Source: Spirosoma sp. 48-14 (GTDB taxonomy: Bacteria > Bacteroidota > Bacteroidia > Cytophagales > Spirosomataceae). Taken from it: a DNA stretch of 42,933 nucleotides. The notes beneath the pieces are model-generated. The model searched no databases. It was not told the DNA's origin and was given only the letters and a program-made list of their open reading frames with translations. Both the position numbers and the translations under genes were made by a program. The stretch lies in the NCBI RefSeq assembly GCF_001898575.1, contig NZ_MKUD01000041.1, positions 134,687-177,619 on the forward strand. The letters run 5' to 3'. Below are positions 17,625-24,276 of this stretch, piece after piece; the first letter of the stretch is position 1, and each line of letters starts with the position of its first letter.

Positions 17625-17971
17625 ACCGTTCTATGTTCGTTGAGCGAGAATACCGCTTTCATTTCCGCCCAGTGTTCGCCCGGCTGAGCCTCAGGCAACC
17701 GTTGTTGAAATTGCCCCACAAATGCAGCCCATTCTGCCTGACGGGGTAGTTCGCCGATGCGTTGAAAGGCTTCTGCTACGGTCAGATTACCGGGGGTTTC
17801 AACAATCATGAACAGGTGGTTTCCAATTCGATAAATCTGCATATCCACAATACCGCCTTCCCGGATACCCTGTGGAATCTCGGGCCACATATGTCCGGGT
17901 CGATGAACGTGCTCATACTGTTCAATGAGGGCGGGGTCATTTTTCAGATCAAGGGCCAGACAGGTACGCAT
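17621..17971 (-). CDS. L-fucose/L-rhamnose mutarotase (RhaM-type)
   Basis: 116 residues from the ATG at 17969-17971; an upstream in-frame start would add five residues (MLFTL) and is less likely. The sequence MRTCLALDLKNDPALIEQY, then HxxxHMWPEI and IYRIGNHLFMIVET, is that of the small ferredoxin-like-fold rhamnose mutarotase family (DUF718). These enzymes interconvert alpha and beta pyranose anomers. In a fucose operon the substrate is most likely L-fucose, supplying the anomer used by the dehydrogenase. The stop overlaps the fucP start by 4 bases. Confidence 0.87.
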   Translation of the reverse strand: MRTCLALDLKNDPALIEQYEHVHRPGHMWPEIPQGIREGGIVDMQIYRIGNHLFMIVETPGNLTVAEAFQRIGELPRQAEWAAFVGQFQQRLPEAQPGEHWAEMKAVFSLNEHRTV

Positions 17972-18037
17972 TAGGGTAAAAAGCAAGGGGGTGATACATT
18001 AACAATCGATTAGGGTTAACAGGGCATGGCGAAAAGC

Positions 18038-18814
18038 TTACAGCGCACTTTTTCGGCCATATCCCAGCTCGGCACCACCGCTGACGGGCAGTATACAGCC
18101 GGTCATAAACCGGGCTGCATCTGATACCAGAAAGACAGCAGCATCAGCGATGACATCCCCTTCGGGGCAGTACCCCAGTGTGTGAATGTCGTTGAGGTAC
18201 GTTTCTATCGTGGCCGGGTTGGGTTGCTGAGTGGCCCAGGTTCGCAACATAGGCGTCCAGACACCAGCCGGACAAATTGCGTTGACCCGAATCCCAAAAG
18301 GAGCGTAATCCAGCGCCATTGCTTTGGTCAGCGCATTCATACCGCCCTTTGTGGCCACGTAGCCTGCGTGGTTAAGCTGACCTATTTCACCCACCATACT
18401 GCTCGTGTTAAGGATACAGCCTTTTGTTTGTTTCAACGCGTCTAGGCTATAACGGGTCGTCCAGAAAACGCTCTTCAGGTTTATCGAGAACAGAGCATCC
18501 CATTCATCTTCCGTCGTTTCATGCAAGGGTTTCGATGGGCTCGACATACCCACATTGTTATGCACGATATCCAGCCGACCGAAACGATCCAGGGTAGCGT
18601 CAATAGCTTTTTGTACATCCGGGCCGTACTGCGCGTCGCCGAGAATGCTCAGGTGGGTCTCGCCCAGTTGATGGAGTAACAGGTCGAGCGCACTGGCGTC
18701 GCGGTCCATCACGGCCACCTGAGCACCCGCCTGGGCATAGGCCAGCGCGCAGGACATGCCGATTCCTGACGCACCCCCGGTTATAAACACAATTTTATTC
18801 TGTAACGAGCTCAT
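18038..18814 (-). CDS. Short-chain dehydrogenase, probable L-fucose dehydrogenase
   Basis: 258 residues. I chose the ATG at 18812-18814, which overlaps the stop of the dehydratase gene (ATGA), over the TTG two codons upstream. SDR landmarks are present: GGASGIG cofactor loop (about 13-19), NNVG (about 88-91), Ser in NTSSMVG, YVATKGG (Tyr and Lys of the catalytic tetrad), and RVNAICPAGVWTP. The C-terminal GGAELGYGRK closely resembles the tail of human HSD17B14 as I remember it, an SDR shown to oxidise L-fucose. The expected reaction is NAD(P)-dependent oxidation of L-fucose to L-fucono-lactone in the cytoplasm. The alternative is 2-keto-3-deoxy-L-fuconate dehydrogenase, a later SDR of the same pathway. 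Confidence 0.85.
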   Translation of the reverse strand: MSSLQNKIVFITGGASGIGMSCALAYAQAGAQVAVMDRDASALDLLLHQLGETHLSILGDAQYGPDVQKAIDATLDRFGRLDIVHNNVGMSSPSKPLHETTEDEWDALFSINLKSVFWTTRYSLDALKQTKGCILNTSSMVGEIGQLNHAGYVATKGGMNALTKAMALDYAPFGIRVNAICPAGVWTPMLRTWATQQPNPATIETYLNDIHTLGYCPEGDVIADAAVFLVSDAARFMTGCILPVSGGAELGYGRKSAL

Positions 18815-20103
18815 GAACAAGTAACTATAAGGTCACTGCTGCTGCCGGGCTCCTGAGGCACCCGATAGTAGCCATCGACAATCAGGGCCGGCTGGGTAAA
18901 GTACTGCCGCAGATGAGGAATATGCTCCAGGAACAGATTCTCATGGTCCATCGCGATGTGGTTGAACAGCACGAGATGCTGGTGAATTTGTCCCATGTCG
19001 CCTACATGCGGTACGACCGGAACACCAAAGTGCCTGGCCAGCAGACTAATGGTCAGAAACTCCGAAATACCCCCAACTCGCACAGCATCGACCTGGCAGA
19101 AAGCCATAGCGCCCATTTGCAAAAAGTTTTTGAAGATAACCTTATTCGGGATATGCTCGCCCGTGGCCACTTTAAAGGGAGCCAGCGCATCGGCAATCGC
19201 TTTATGACCCTGCACATCGTCGGGGTGAGTCGGCTCTTCAATCCAGAATGGGTTGATGCTGCTCAACTGGTGGCAAATGGCCAGCGCCTGCGGTACATTC
19301 CAGCGCTGGTTGGCATCGAGCATGATGGTTGCCGACTCGCCCGCCGTTTCCCGAATGAGCGAGGCTCGCCGAAGGTCTCGCTGGGGGTCGTCGGACCCAA
19401 CTTTGAGCTTCATGGCCGTGAAGCCGCGTGCCATCGCTTTTTTGGTATTGTCAATGATTTGGTCATCGGTGTAGTTGAACCAGCCAATCGACGTATCGTA
19501 GCCTCGGTAGCCGGTTTGTAATACACCCGATCGATCCGCCCGGGTTGCCTGCGCCCGTGTGAGCAGGTCGATTGCCTGCTCCCGATTCAGGACCTCTTCC
19601 AGATAGCTCAGATCGAGGGTATTGACCAGTTGCTCCGGCGACAGATCGAGTAGAAGTTTCCATAAGGGAACCTGCCGTGTTTTTGCCCACAAGTCGAAAC
19701 AGGCGTTGACCACGGCGGCTAGTGCCAGTTGGACGACCCCTTTTTGTGGACCCAGCCAGCGCAGGGAAGGTGAATCGGCCATCTGGCGATACATACTGCC
19801 GAAATCGGCCATCAACTCCTCAATGTCAAGTCCGACCAGCGGTTGGGCCAGGTAGTCGATGGCCCGGCAAACCAGATCATTGCCTGCACCCAGCGTAAAG
19901 GCAAGGCCGATGCCTTCAACGGATGTGGTTGTTTTTAATACACAGACCGCGTAGGAGTATTGGGGGGTCTGGTGGATAGAGTCCGTACCAACCCCTTCGC
20001 CCAGGGCAAACCGGCGATCCTGTGTTGATATGGCCGTAATATACGTACTACCCGGTTGTGCCGTTACCCGATTGGCTTCACTGAACACGGAGGTTGTTGA
20101 CAT
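18811..20103 (-). CDS. L-fuconate dehydratase (enolase superfamily)
   Basis: 430 residues, cytoplasmic. Enolase-superfamily residues can be placed: KLK motif 232-234, metal ligands Asp263 (MLDANQRW), Glu289 or Glu290 (WIEEPTHPDD) and Glu316 (TGEHIPN), and catalytic His366 in PHVGDMGQIHQH. The YTDDQI and KLKVGSDD surroundings match the L-fuconate dehydratase subgroup. It converts L-fuconate to 2-keto-3-deoxy-L-fuconate. It is the second gene of the operon, 27 bases after the AraC regulator, and overlaps the SDR gene by 4 bases. No lactonase gene is seen in the operon, so lactone opening may be spontaneous or encoded elsewhere. Confidence 0.9.
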   Translation of the reverse strand: MSTTSVFSEANRVTAQPGSTYITAISTQDRRFALGEGVGTDSIHQTPQYSYAVCVLKTTTSVEGIGLAFTLGAGNDLVCRAIDYLAQPLVGLDIEELMADFGSMYRQMADSPSLRWLGPQKGVVQLALAAVVNACFDLWAKTRQVPLWKLLLDLSPEQLVNTLDLSYLEEVLNREQAIDLLTRAQATRADRSGVLQTGYRGYDTSIGWFNYTDDQIIDNTKKAMARGFTAMKLKVGSDDPQRDLRRASLIRETAGESATIMLDANQRWNVPQALAICHQLSSINPFWIEEPTHPDDVQGHKAIADALAPFKVATGEHIPNKVIFKNFLQMGAMAFCQVDAVRVGGISEFLTISLLARHFGVPVVPHVGDMGQIHQHLVLFNHIAMDHENLFLEHIPHLRQYFTQPALIVDGYYRVPQEPGSSSDLIVTCS

Positions 20104-20130
20104 GGATGCGCGGTAAGCGATTACGCCTTT

Positions 20131-21006
20131 TTAGGAGAATGTTCTAAGCTGTTTTCGATAATCACGGGGCGTTACCCCTTTGATGCGTTTGAATTGTCGA
20201 TTGAAGTGCGTGATATTGTTGAAGCCGCTTTCATAAGCTACGGTTTCAATCGGGTTGTAACGTTCCTGCATCAGTTTGCAGGCATGTCCGATTCGGAGAT
20301 CGTTCACAAACTGCGTAAACGATTTCTGCGTTCGGCTTTTGAAATAGCGACAGAAGGAGAACTCATTCATGTTGGCCAGCGAAGCAATCTCGTCCAGCGA
20401 AATGTCGCGTCTGAAATTGGCAAAAATGAATTGAAAGAGCCGTTCCATCCGCTGCTGATCATTCTCTGAATAACTGTTTACATAATCAGGACTTGATAAG
20501 AGCCGATAATCGGTTGCGTGCATCAATCGGTCAATCAGCTGCAGAAAGGTTATAAGTTTAGCCATCCCTTCCTGGTAAAAAAGCGCTTTAAACAGGCCAA
20601 TGAGCTCCGTTTTGCTGGCTCCTGTATAAATAACGCCCCGGCGGCTGATCGTCAGCCAATGGTCCAGTACGTTTCGACAACCGAAGCCCTCCAGGGACTC
20701 AACCAGTTGATCAGGATTGATATACATAGCCAGCGACTGGGCCCGCAGATGTTCACTCCCCTGGAAGTATTCTTTATCGTTGTACCAGACATGCGGAACA
20801 CCTGAGCCCAGAAAAACCAGCTCACCGGGTTCAAAATATTCAATGTTATTGCCAATGATGCGCTGCCCTGAACTTTCGACGATATACGTCAGCTGGCATT
20901 CATGATGAAAATGAAATTGCGTTGAATAATAGGGTTGTACAATCTCTTTCGTCAGGAATACTTTATTCGCTGTACTTATGCCAAGAATAGCCTGAATGGG
21001 TTTCAT
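20131..21006 (-). CDS. AraC-family regulator of the fucose operon
   Basis: 291 residues. The N-terminal half (about 1-150) looks like a cupin sugar-sensing domain (FHFHHECQLTYIVES, YFEPGELVFLGSGVPHVWY). The C-terminal 100 residues hold the paired AraC helix-turn-helix motifs (DISLDEIASLANMNEFSFCRYFK and ETVAYESGFNNITHFNRQFKRIKGVTPRDYR). It is the first gene of the operon, 27 bases before the fuconate dehydratase, so it is probably co-transcribed and self-regulated. A plausible promoter with an inverted repeat lies about 115-160 bases upstream. The ligand is presumably L-fucose or a catabolite; that is inferred from position only. Confidence 0.92.
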   Translation of the reverse strand: MKPIQAILGISTANKVFLTKEIVQPYYSTQFHFHHECQLTYIVESSGQRIIGNNIEYFEPGELVFLGSGVPHVWYNDKEYFQGSEHLRAQSLAMYINPDQLVESLEGFGCRNVLDHWLTISRRGVIYTGASKTELIGLFKALFYQEGMAKLITFLQLIDRLMHATDYRLLSSPDYVNSYSENDQQRMERLFQFIFANFRRDISLDEIASLANMNEFSFCRYFKSRTQKSFTQFVNDLRIGHACKLMQERYNPIETVAYESGFNNITHFNRQFKRIKGVTPRDYRKQLRTFS

Positions 21007-21120
21007 AGAATCGTTTGCTCACTAAACCGCACACTTCGATAAGTTCCTATCCAGCAGGTGCAAAGTCAGATCACTATGGATAAGTTAGTCCTAGTAAATC
21101 GCTTAATTATTGTTTTTATA

Positions 21121-21165
21121 CAAAGTTATCTTAGATACTCGCTGTCAACGGGCCATATGTTGACA
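21121..21165 (-). promoter_or_regulatory. Likely promoter and operator of the fucose operon
   Basis: Read on the minus strand, TAACTTTG (21121-21128) fits the Bacteroidota -7 consensus TAnnTTTG exactly, with TTGACA (21143-21148) 14 to 17 bases upstream as a -33 element. The -33 element is one arm of an inverted repeat, TGTCAAC (21143-21149) and GTTGACA (21159-21165), with 9 bases between. An AraC-type regulator bound there would act at the promoter. The 5' leader to the araC ATG would be about 105-115 bases. Confidence 0.6.
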
Positions 21166-21224
21166 ATTACCAACACAAAATTGACATTTTTATAAGGCCT
21201 TGTCGATTATTAAAGGCAAAGGAG

Positions 21225-21626
21225 ATGTATGTGGATCGGTTCGAAAAGAAATGGCCGAGCACCGATCCCTTGAAAAAAACTGCCAATGAAATGACTCGCC
21301 CGGTCAGTGCCGATTCGTTTTTTTTGGGCCGACCAAAAGCTGGTCAACGTGCAGCCAGACGAGATTTTATACATTGAAAGCTTGAAAGATTATGTCCGTA
21401 TTGTAACCCGTACGGTCAAACCCTTACTCGTTAAGCAGACGATCGGTCACTGGAAGCCCAGTTACTTGCCAACCAGTTTGTGTGGATACGTCGATCATTT
21501 ATCGTGGCAGTTTCGGCGATCACTAGTTATACACCCCACTATGTTGAAATCGCTGGTCTGGAGCTACCCATCGGCCGACTCTATCAGAAGGATGTTGAAC
21601 GGATACGGGGTGTATCGAACCGGTAA
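21225..21626 (+). pseudogene. Frameshifted LytTR DNA-binding-domain remnant
   Basis: From an ATG at 21225, with AAGGAG directly before it, the frame encodes a linker-like start (MYVDRFEKKW...) and then enters a LytTR domain. At the 8-T run (21318-21325) the domain continues in the next frame (WADQKLVNVQPDEILYIESL...), and near 21448 it returns to the first frame (LEAQLLANQFVWIRRSFIV...) to a TAA at 21624-21626. The unshifted frame hits a stop soon after the T run. Two compensating frameshifts are therefore needed. No receiver domain precedes it, so this is the 3' part of an old LytR/AlgR-type response regulator. Sequencing error in the homopolymer could explain the first shift but not the missing receiver. 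Confidence 0.75.
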
Positions 21627-21650
21627 TTATGTAAGCTAAAGGCGCTACGT

Positions 21651-21722
21651 GGTAGTTTTCCATCAACTACCGCTCGTCAATTTGGGCAATACTATTACCG
21701 TATTACCCGAATTGACGAACGG
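21651..21722. terminator. Two adjoining hairpins, one with a 23-bp stem
   Basis: Positions 21670-21722 form a 23-bp stem around a 7-base loop (TATTACC) with only three mismatches, all tolerated as wobble-type pairs. Just left of it and sharing bases, GGTAGTT and AACTACC around TTCCATC form a second 7-bp stem. They lie 18 bases after the stop of the stress-protein gene on the minus strand and 44 after the LytTR remnant on the plus strand. A bidirectional terminator is the simplest reading; a small repeat element is an alternative. Confidence 0.5.
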
Positions 21723-21740
21723 CTATTGAGCGACTAGTTT

Positions 21741-22277
21741 TTATACCGTTAATGTACCCTCAATCGAGTCATCTAAGGTTTTCCCCATAATTGCACCAGC
21801 AACCATCTTGACTAGGGCGATCGCATTCCCGTGTTTATTGTCCCAATAATAGCCCTCACGCGTATCTACTTTGATCACCGTAATACGCGGATCGTCCTCT
21901 CCTTCGGTAAACCACGTTTTTAACAGCGGCTCCCAGAGTTCTTTGATGAGGGTTTTATCTTTCGATATAGTGGCCTCACCATATATACTCAGAAAATCGG
22001 AATGGGCCGAGCCCTGAAATAAAAGGTGAACTCGCTGGTCAAGCTGTATCTCCGCATTTTTATGACTATCGTCGGCGCTCAGGAACCAGAAATTACCGGC
22101 TTCATCCACCTTTTGCACCGACATTGGCCTAGTTGTCAAGGGTTGGCCTGAGGTGATTTTCGTACAGAAATAACAGGTCTTATTCTGGTCTACCAATTCC
22201 TTGATTTTCTTTCCGGCTTCGGTCCCAGTCAGATCCTGGTGATTGGCTTCGGGTTGTTGTTGATTAATGCTATCCAT
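21741..22277 (-). CDS. General stress protein 26-like FMN-binding protein (PNPOx-like fold)
   Basis: 178 residues from the ATG at 22275-22277 (MDSINQQQ); an in-frame extension to 22331 has no sequence support. The core (about 20-165) has the pyridoxamine-phosphate-oxidase-like split-barrel features of the GsiB/YdaG general stress protein 26 group: CYFCTKITSGQPLTTRPMSV, GNFWFLSADDSHKNAEI, VHLLFQGS, FLSIYGEATI and VTREG-like VDTREGYYWD. Such proteins bind flavin and are linked to stress tolerance; the reaction is often unknown. It stands alone between the LytTR remnant and the mnmE-bounded segment. Confidence 0.85.
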   Translation of the reverse strand: MDSINQQQPEANHQDLTGTEAGKKIKELVDQNKTCYFCTKITSGQPLTTRPMSVQKVDEAGNFWFLSADDSHKNAEIQLDQRVHLLFQGSAHSDFLSIYGEATISKDKTLIKELWEPLLKTWFTEGEDDPRITVIKVDTREGYYWDNKHGNAIALVKMVAGAIMGKTLDDSIEGTLTV

Positions 22278-22482
22278 AACGTTTTTGATTCGTGTAGACT
22301 TGTTTCCAGGGCTAACAATCTGTTGAACCAACCGTCTTTGGAAAAAAACCTTACTACTAATTTTCTTTATTTAATGGCGACACTATCATTTTTAGTAGGG
22401 GTCTTGAGAGTAGACGTAACGACTTTCTTATCCATGAGTTGCCTTGAGCAGAACCAACCTTTTCAGGAAGGGACCAAGCATC

Positions 22483-22503
22483 AAAAAGCCCATTTTCAGG
22501 GCT
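22483..22503 (-). terminator. Intrinsic terminator 10 bases beyond the left mnmE-end copy
   Basis: On the minus strand, AGCCC, a 7-base loop (TGAAAAT) and GGGCT are followed by TTTTT. It ends 10 bases after the TAA of the duplicated mnmE 3' end (22514-22531). That is where the natural terminator of mnmE would lie if the segment to the right had been inserted between mnmE and its terminator. Confidence 0.55.
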
Positions 22504-22513
22504 CTAAGCACGC

Positions 22514-22531
22514 TTACTTTCCGATACAGAA
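22514..22531 (-). repeat. Distal attachment-site-like copy of the mnmE 3' end
   Basis: On the minus strand this reads TTCTGTATCGGAAAGTAA, identical in all 18 bases to the last 18 bases of mnmE (24277-24294) and in the same orientation. The bases to the right do not continue into mnmE coding sequence, so only the core is duplicated, as expected for an att site. Confidence 0.85.
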
Positions 22532-22737
22532 TGTAATGTACGTGTATAATGCTTTATTATTCAATTAGTTAATTGCTGAATATTGTGTTAGGGGTATAAA
22601 TAGGAGGAAAATTCTTCAAAATGACCTTGGATAGCTATTCTACCGGTATTTCTACGGACACTCCAGTGAATAGGAACGGGTGGAGCGTGGTGAACGAATG
22701 ATAATACCAACTGTCTACTCATACCATTCAACGTTGT

Positions 22738-22833
22738 ATGCAGTATTCTGACCAATTAGCCGACCAGATCATTAAGAAGTTTGGCCTGGGCTGAACCGTT
22801 CGCTACTGGTGTAAGAACCAGGGTGGGGACTAC
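22738..22833 (+). pseudogene. Remnant of a small helix-turn-helix protein
   Basis: ATG at 22738 followed by QYSDQLADQIIKKFGLG, a TGA at 22792-22794, then TVRYWCKNQG in the same frame. The joined reading looks like a small DNA-binding helix-turn-helix of phage or plasmid type in which the turn is usually followed by R-T-V-R-x-W; CGA (Arg) to TGA would be a single C-to-T change. The fragment is too short for a firm family call. Lies inside the mnmE-bounded segment. Confidence 0.4.
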
Positions 22834-22941
22834 ACCCTTCCCCAGCCGCCTTTCCAGGAAAGATCGACGAAATGCTTTTTCTTCGTCGGTCACAGGATCA
22901 GCCTGATGCTACTTCTGTCTCTCGACCAATGTAGGTAGCCT

Positions 22942-23106
22942 TCTGTTCCTACTTTTACGGACTTTAAGGAGCTGACGTTATATAGTGTCCAGCAGGATAA
23001 GCAGGTTCAAAAATGGATTCAGAACAATCAAGATCAGCAGAAGTCTATTCAAGAATTAAGGGCATAGCTTGACAAATTGAAACAGTTAGTAAAACGCTAT
23101 AAATAG
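22942..23106 (+). pseudogene. Remnant of a coiled-coil C-terminus (tail-fibre-like)
   Basis: An open stretch reads SVPTFTDFKELTLYSVQQDK, continues as a Gln-rich helix to a TAG at 23065-23067, then goes on in frame as LDKLKQLVKRYK to a TAG at 23104-23106. Such a heptad-like end with LDKLKQLV is common at the C-terminus of Bacteroidota proteins that carry a peptidase S74 intramolecular chaperone domain, as in tail fibres. The upstream part of any such gene is gone. The link to S74 proteins is a resemblance only. Confidence 0.4.
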
Positions 23107-23295
23107 CCATTGCCAAACCGGGAATTATCAAATATGAATTCATGTATCTGAAATTCAAATAGTTACTAAAGTATTTTTAGCCTTTACCTACCAATTTCAC
23201 ATTTTTAAATGGGCTCGTCTCCATATGTAGCCTCTAGATACTCCTGATAATTTTGCATTTTGCTGGAAATATTTCCCCGATAGAATACACACAAA

Positions 23296-23925
23296 ATGAG
23301 GCTATTTTTTACCATCCTTTTATGGCTACTAAGTTTTACCGGATTTTCACAGACATGGGAGCTTACACCAGACTATATTAAAATCCCCTCGGTTTCTACG
23401 CTACCGGATTGCATTGCTGGGCGAACCGTCTTTAAAATCCCGGAGAATAAACTCTACACATGTGATGGTTCAACCTGGAGACCTTTACAGGTAGTCCAGC
23501 AGGAAGGGTTTACTGCCCAAGCTTACTGTTGCCAACCCTATCCAAATTTCCCCTCAGTTGTAGACTTTAAAGAAGCCGAAGTTTCGTTTGGGTCAGGAGG
23601 GTTTTCGTCGGTCTATGATTCCTACACAGTTCCAGTTACTGGTCTATATTCTGTTTCGGCGTCTTTCACCTCATCTTCGTCTGCCTCTACCCCAGGCAGT
23701 ACCTTTTTTATGACTATTTACTTAGTTAAAAATGGCGAGGTGGTTAGGATGCACGTCCAGAATAACCTTGTTTCGACATCGAACGCAACAGCGCAGTTAA
23801 CGGATATGCTACTCTTTAAAGCAGGCGATGTTATTCAGATAAAAATCGCCCATAATTACTCAGCAGCAGGAGGGTTAATACCGAACAATTTGGGGTCTTA
23901 TCTAAGTATATTCAAGATCTACTAA
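23296..23925 (+). CDS. Secreted C1q-like jelly-roll domain protein
   Basis: 209 residues with a clear signal peptide (about 1-19, LLSFTGFSQ). Residues about 27-63 (PSVSTLPDCIAGRTVFKIPENK...TCDGSTW) resemble the short Cys-containing module often found before structural domains in Bacteroidota phage-like or surface proteins. Residues about 85-209 read as a C1q/TNF-type beta-sandwich: YDSYTVPVTGLYSVSASF, IYLVKNGEVV, TDMLLFKAGDVIQIKI and a final YLSIFKIY. C1q domains form trimers that bind ligands. The gene is the only intact one between the two att-like repeats, is AT-richer than its neighbours, and has no operon partner. Function unknown. Confidence 0.75.
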   Translation: MRLFFTILLWLLSFTGFSQTWELTPDYIKIPSVSTLPDCIAGRTVFKIPENKLYTCDGSTWRPLQVVQQEGFTAQAYCCQPYPNFPSVVDFKEAEVSFGSGGFSSVYDSYTVPVTGLYSVSASFTSSSSASTPGSTFFMTIYLVKNGEVVRMHVQNNLVSTSNATAQLTDMLLFKAGDVIQIKIAHNYSAAGGLIPNNLGSYLSIFKIY

Positions 23926-23931
23926 GACTCT

Positions 23932-24117
23932 ATGAATCAAGGATTGAAGGGCACGAACCTGTTGCGTTATGCAAACAGTTTAGGCCCTATGTTGCGATTT
24001 GGCTCAGATAAACGCCTAGACGCGAGTTATGCAGTCTGGATGTGAAATACCAATAATGTGGGGGAGCAGTCGTGGGGAAATTACCGGGTAAGCGTTGGAA
24101 GACGCTTTTCGGGATAA
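23932..24117 (+). pseudogene. C-terminal remnant of an outer-membrane beta-barrel-like protein
   Basis: Starts at an ATG 7 bases after the C1q-like gene, runs 37 codons to a TGA (24043-24045), then continues in frame as NTNNVGEQSWGNYRVSVGRRFSG to TAA (24115-24117). The alternating pattern and an aromatic residue near the end (YRVSVGRRF) look like the last strands of an outer-membrane barrel. It has no complete domain. The remaining 160 bases to mnmE hold nothing I can assign. Confidence 0.35.
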
Positions 24118-24276
24118 CTCAGCAAAACAGAACTATCTTATAGAAAAAGCCCGGTCACCAGATACAATAAAGGATCAAATAATCACTCAACAAACAGATG
24201 ATGCAGAGAATAAAACTCTCATTTTAAGGGTTTTAGTGCGATATGATAGCAGGATGCAATTGAGTGTTAAGGACAG

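Noticed and set aside
22239..22568. Plus-strand 109-codon open frame over the left att-like copy
   Set aside because: Starts antisense to the stress-protein gene and runs through the terminator and repeat; no family signal.
22532..24276. Transposase, integrase or terminal inverted repeats expected for a mobile element
   Set aside because: None found by reading all frames of the segment; only the direct 18-bp repeats support mobility, so no insertion sequence is called.
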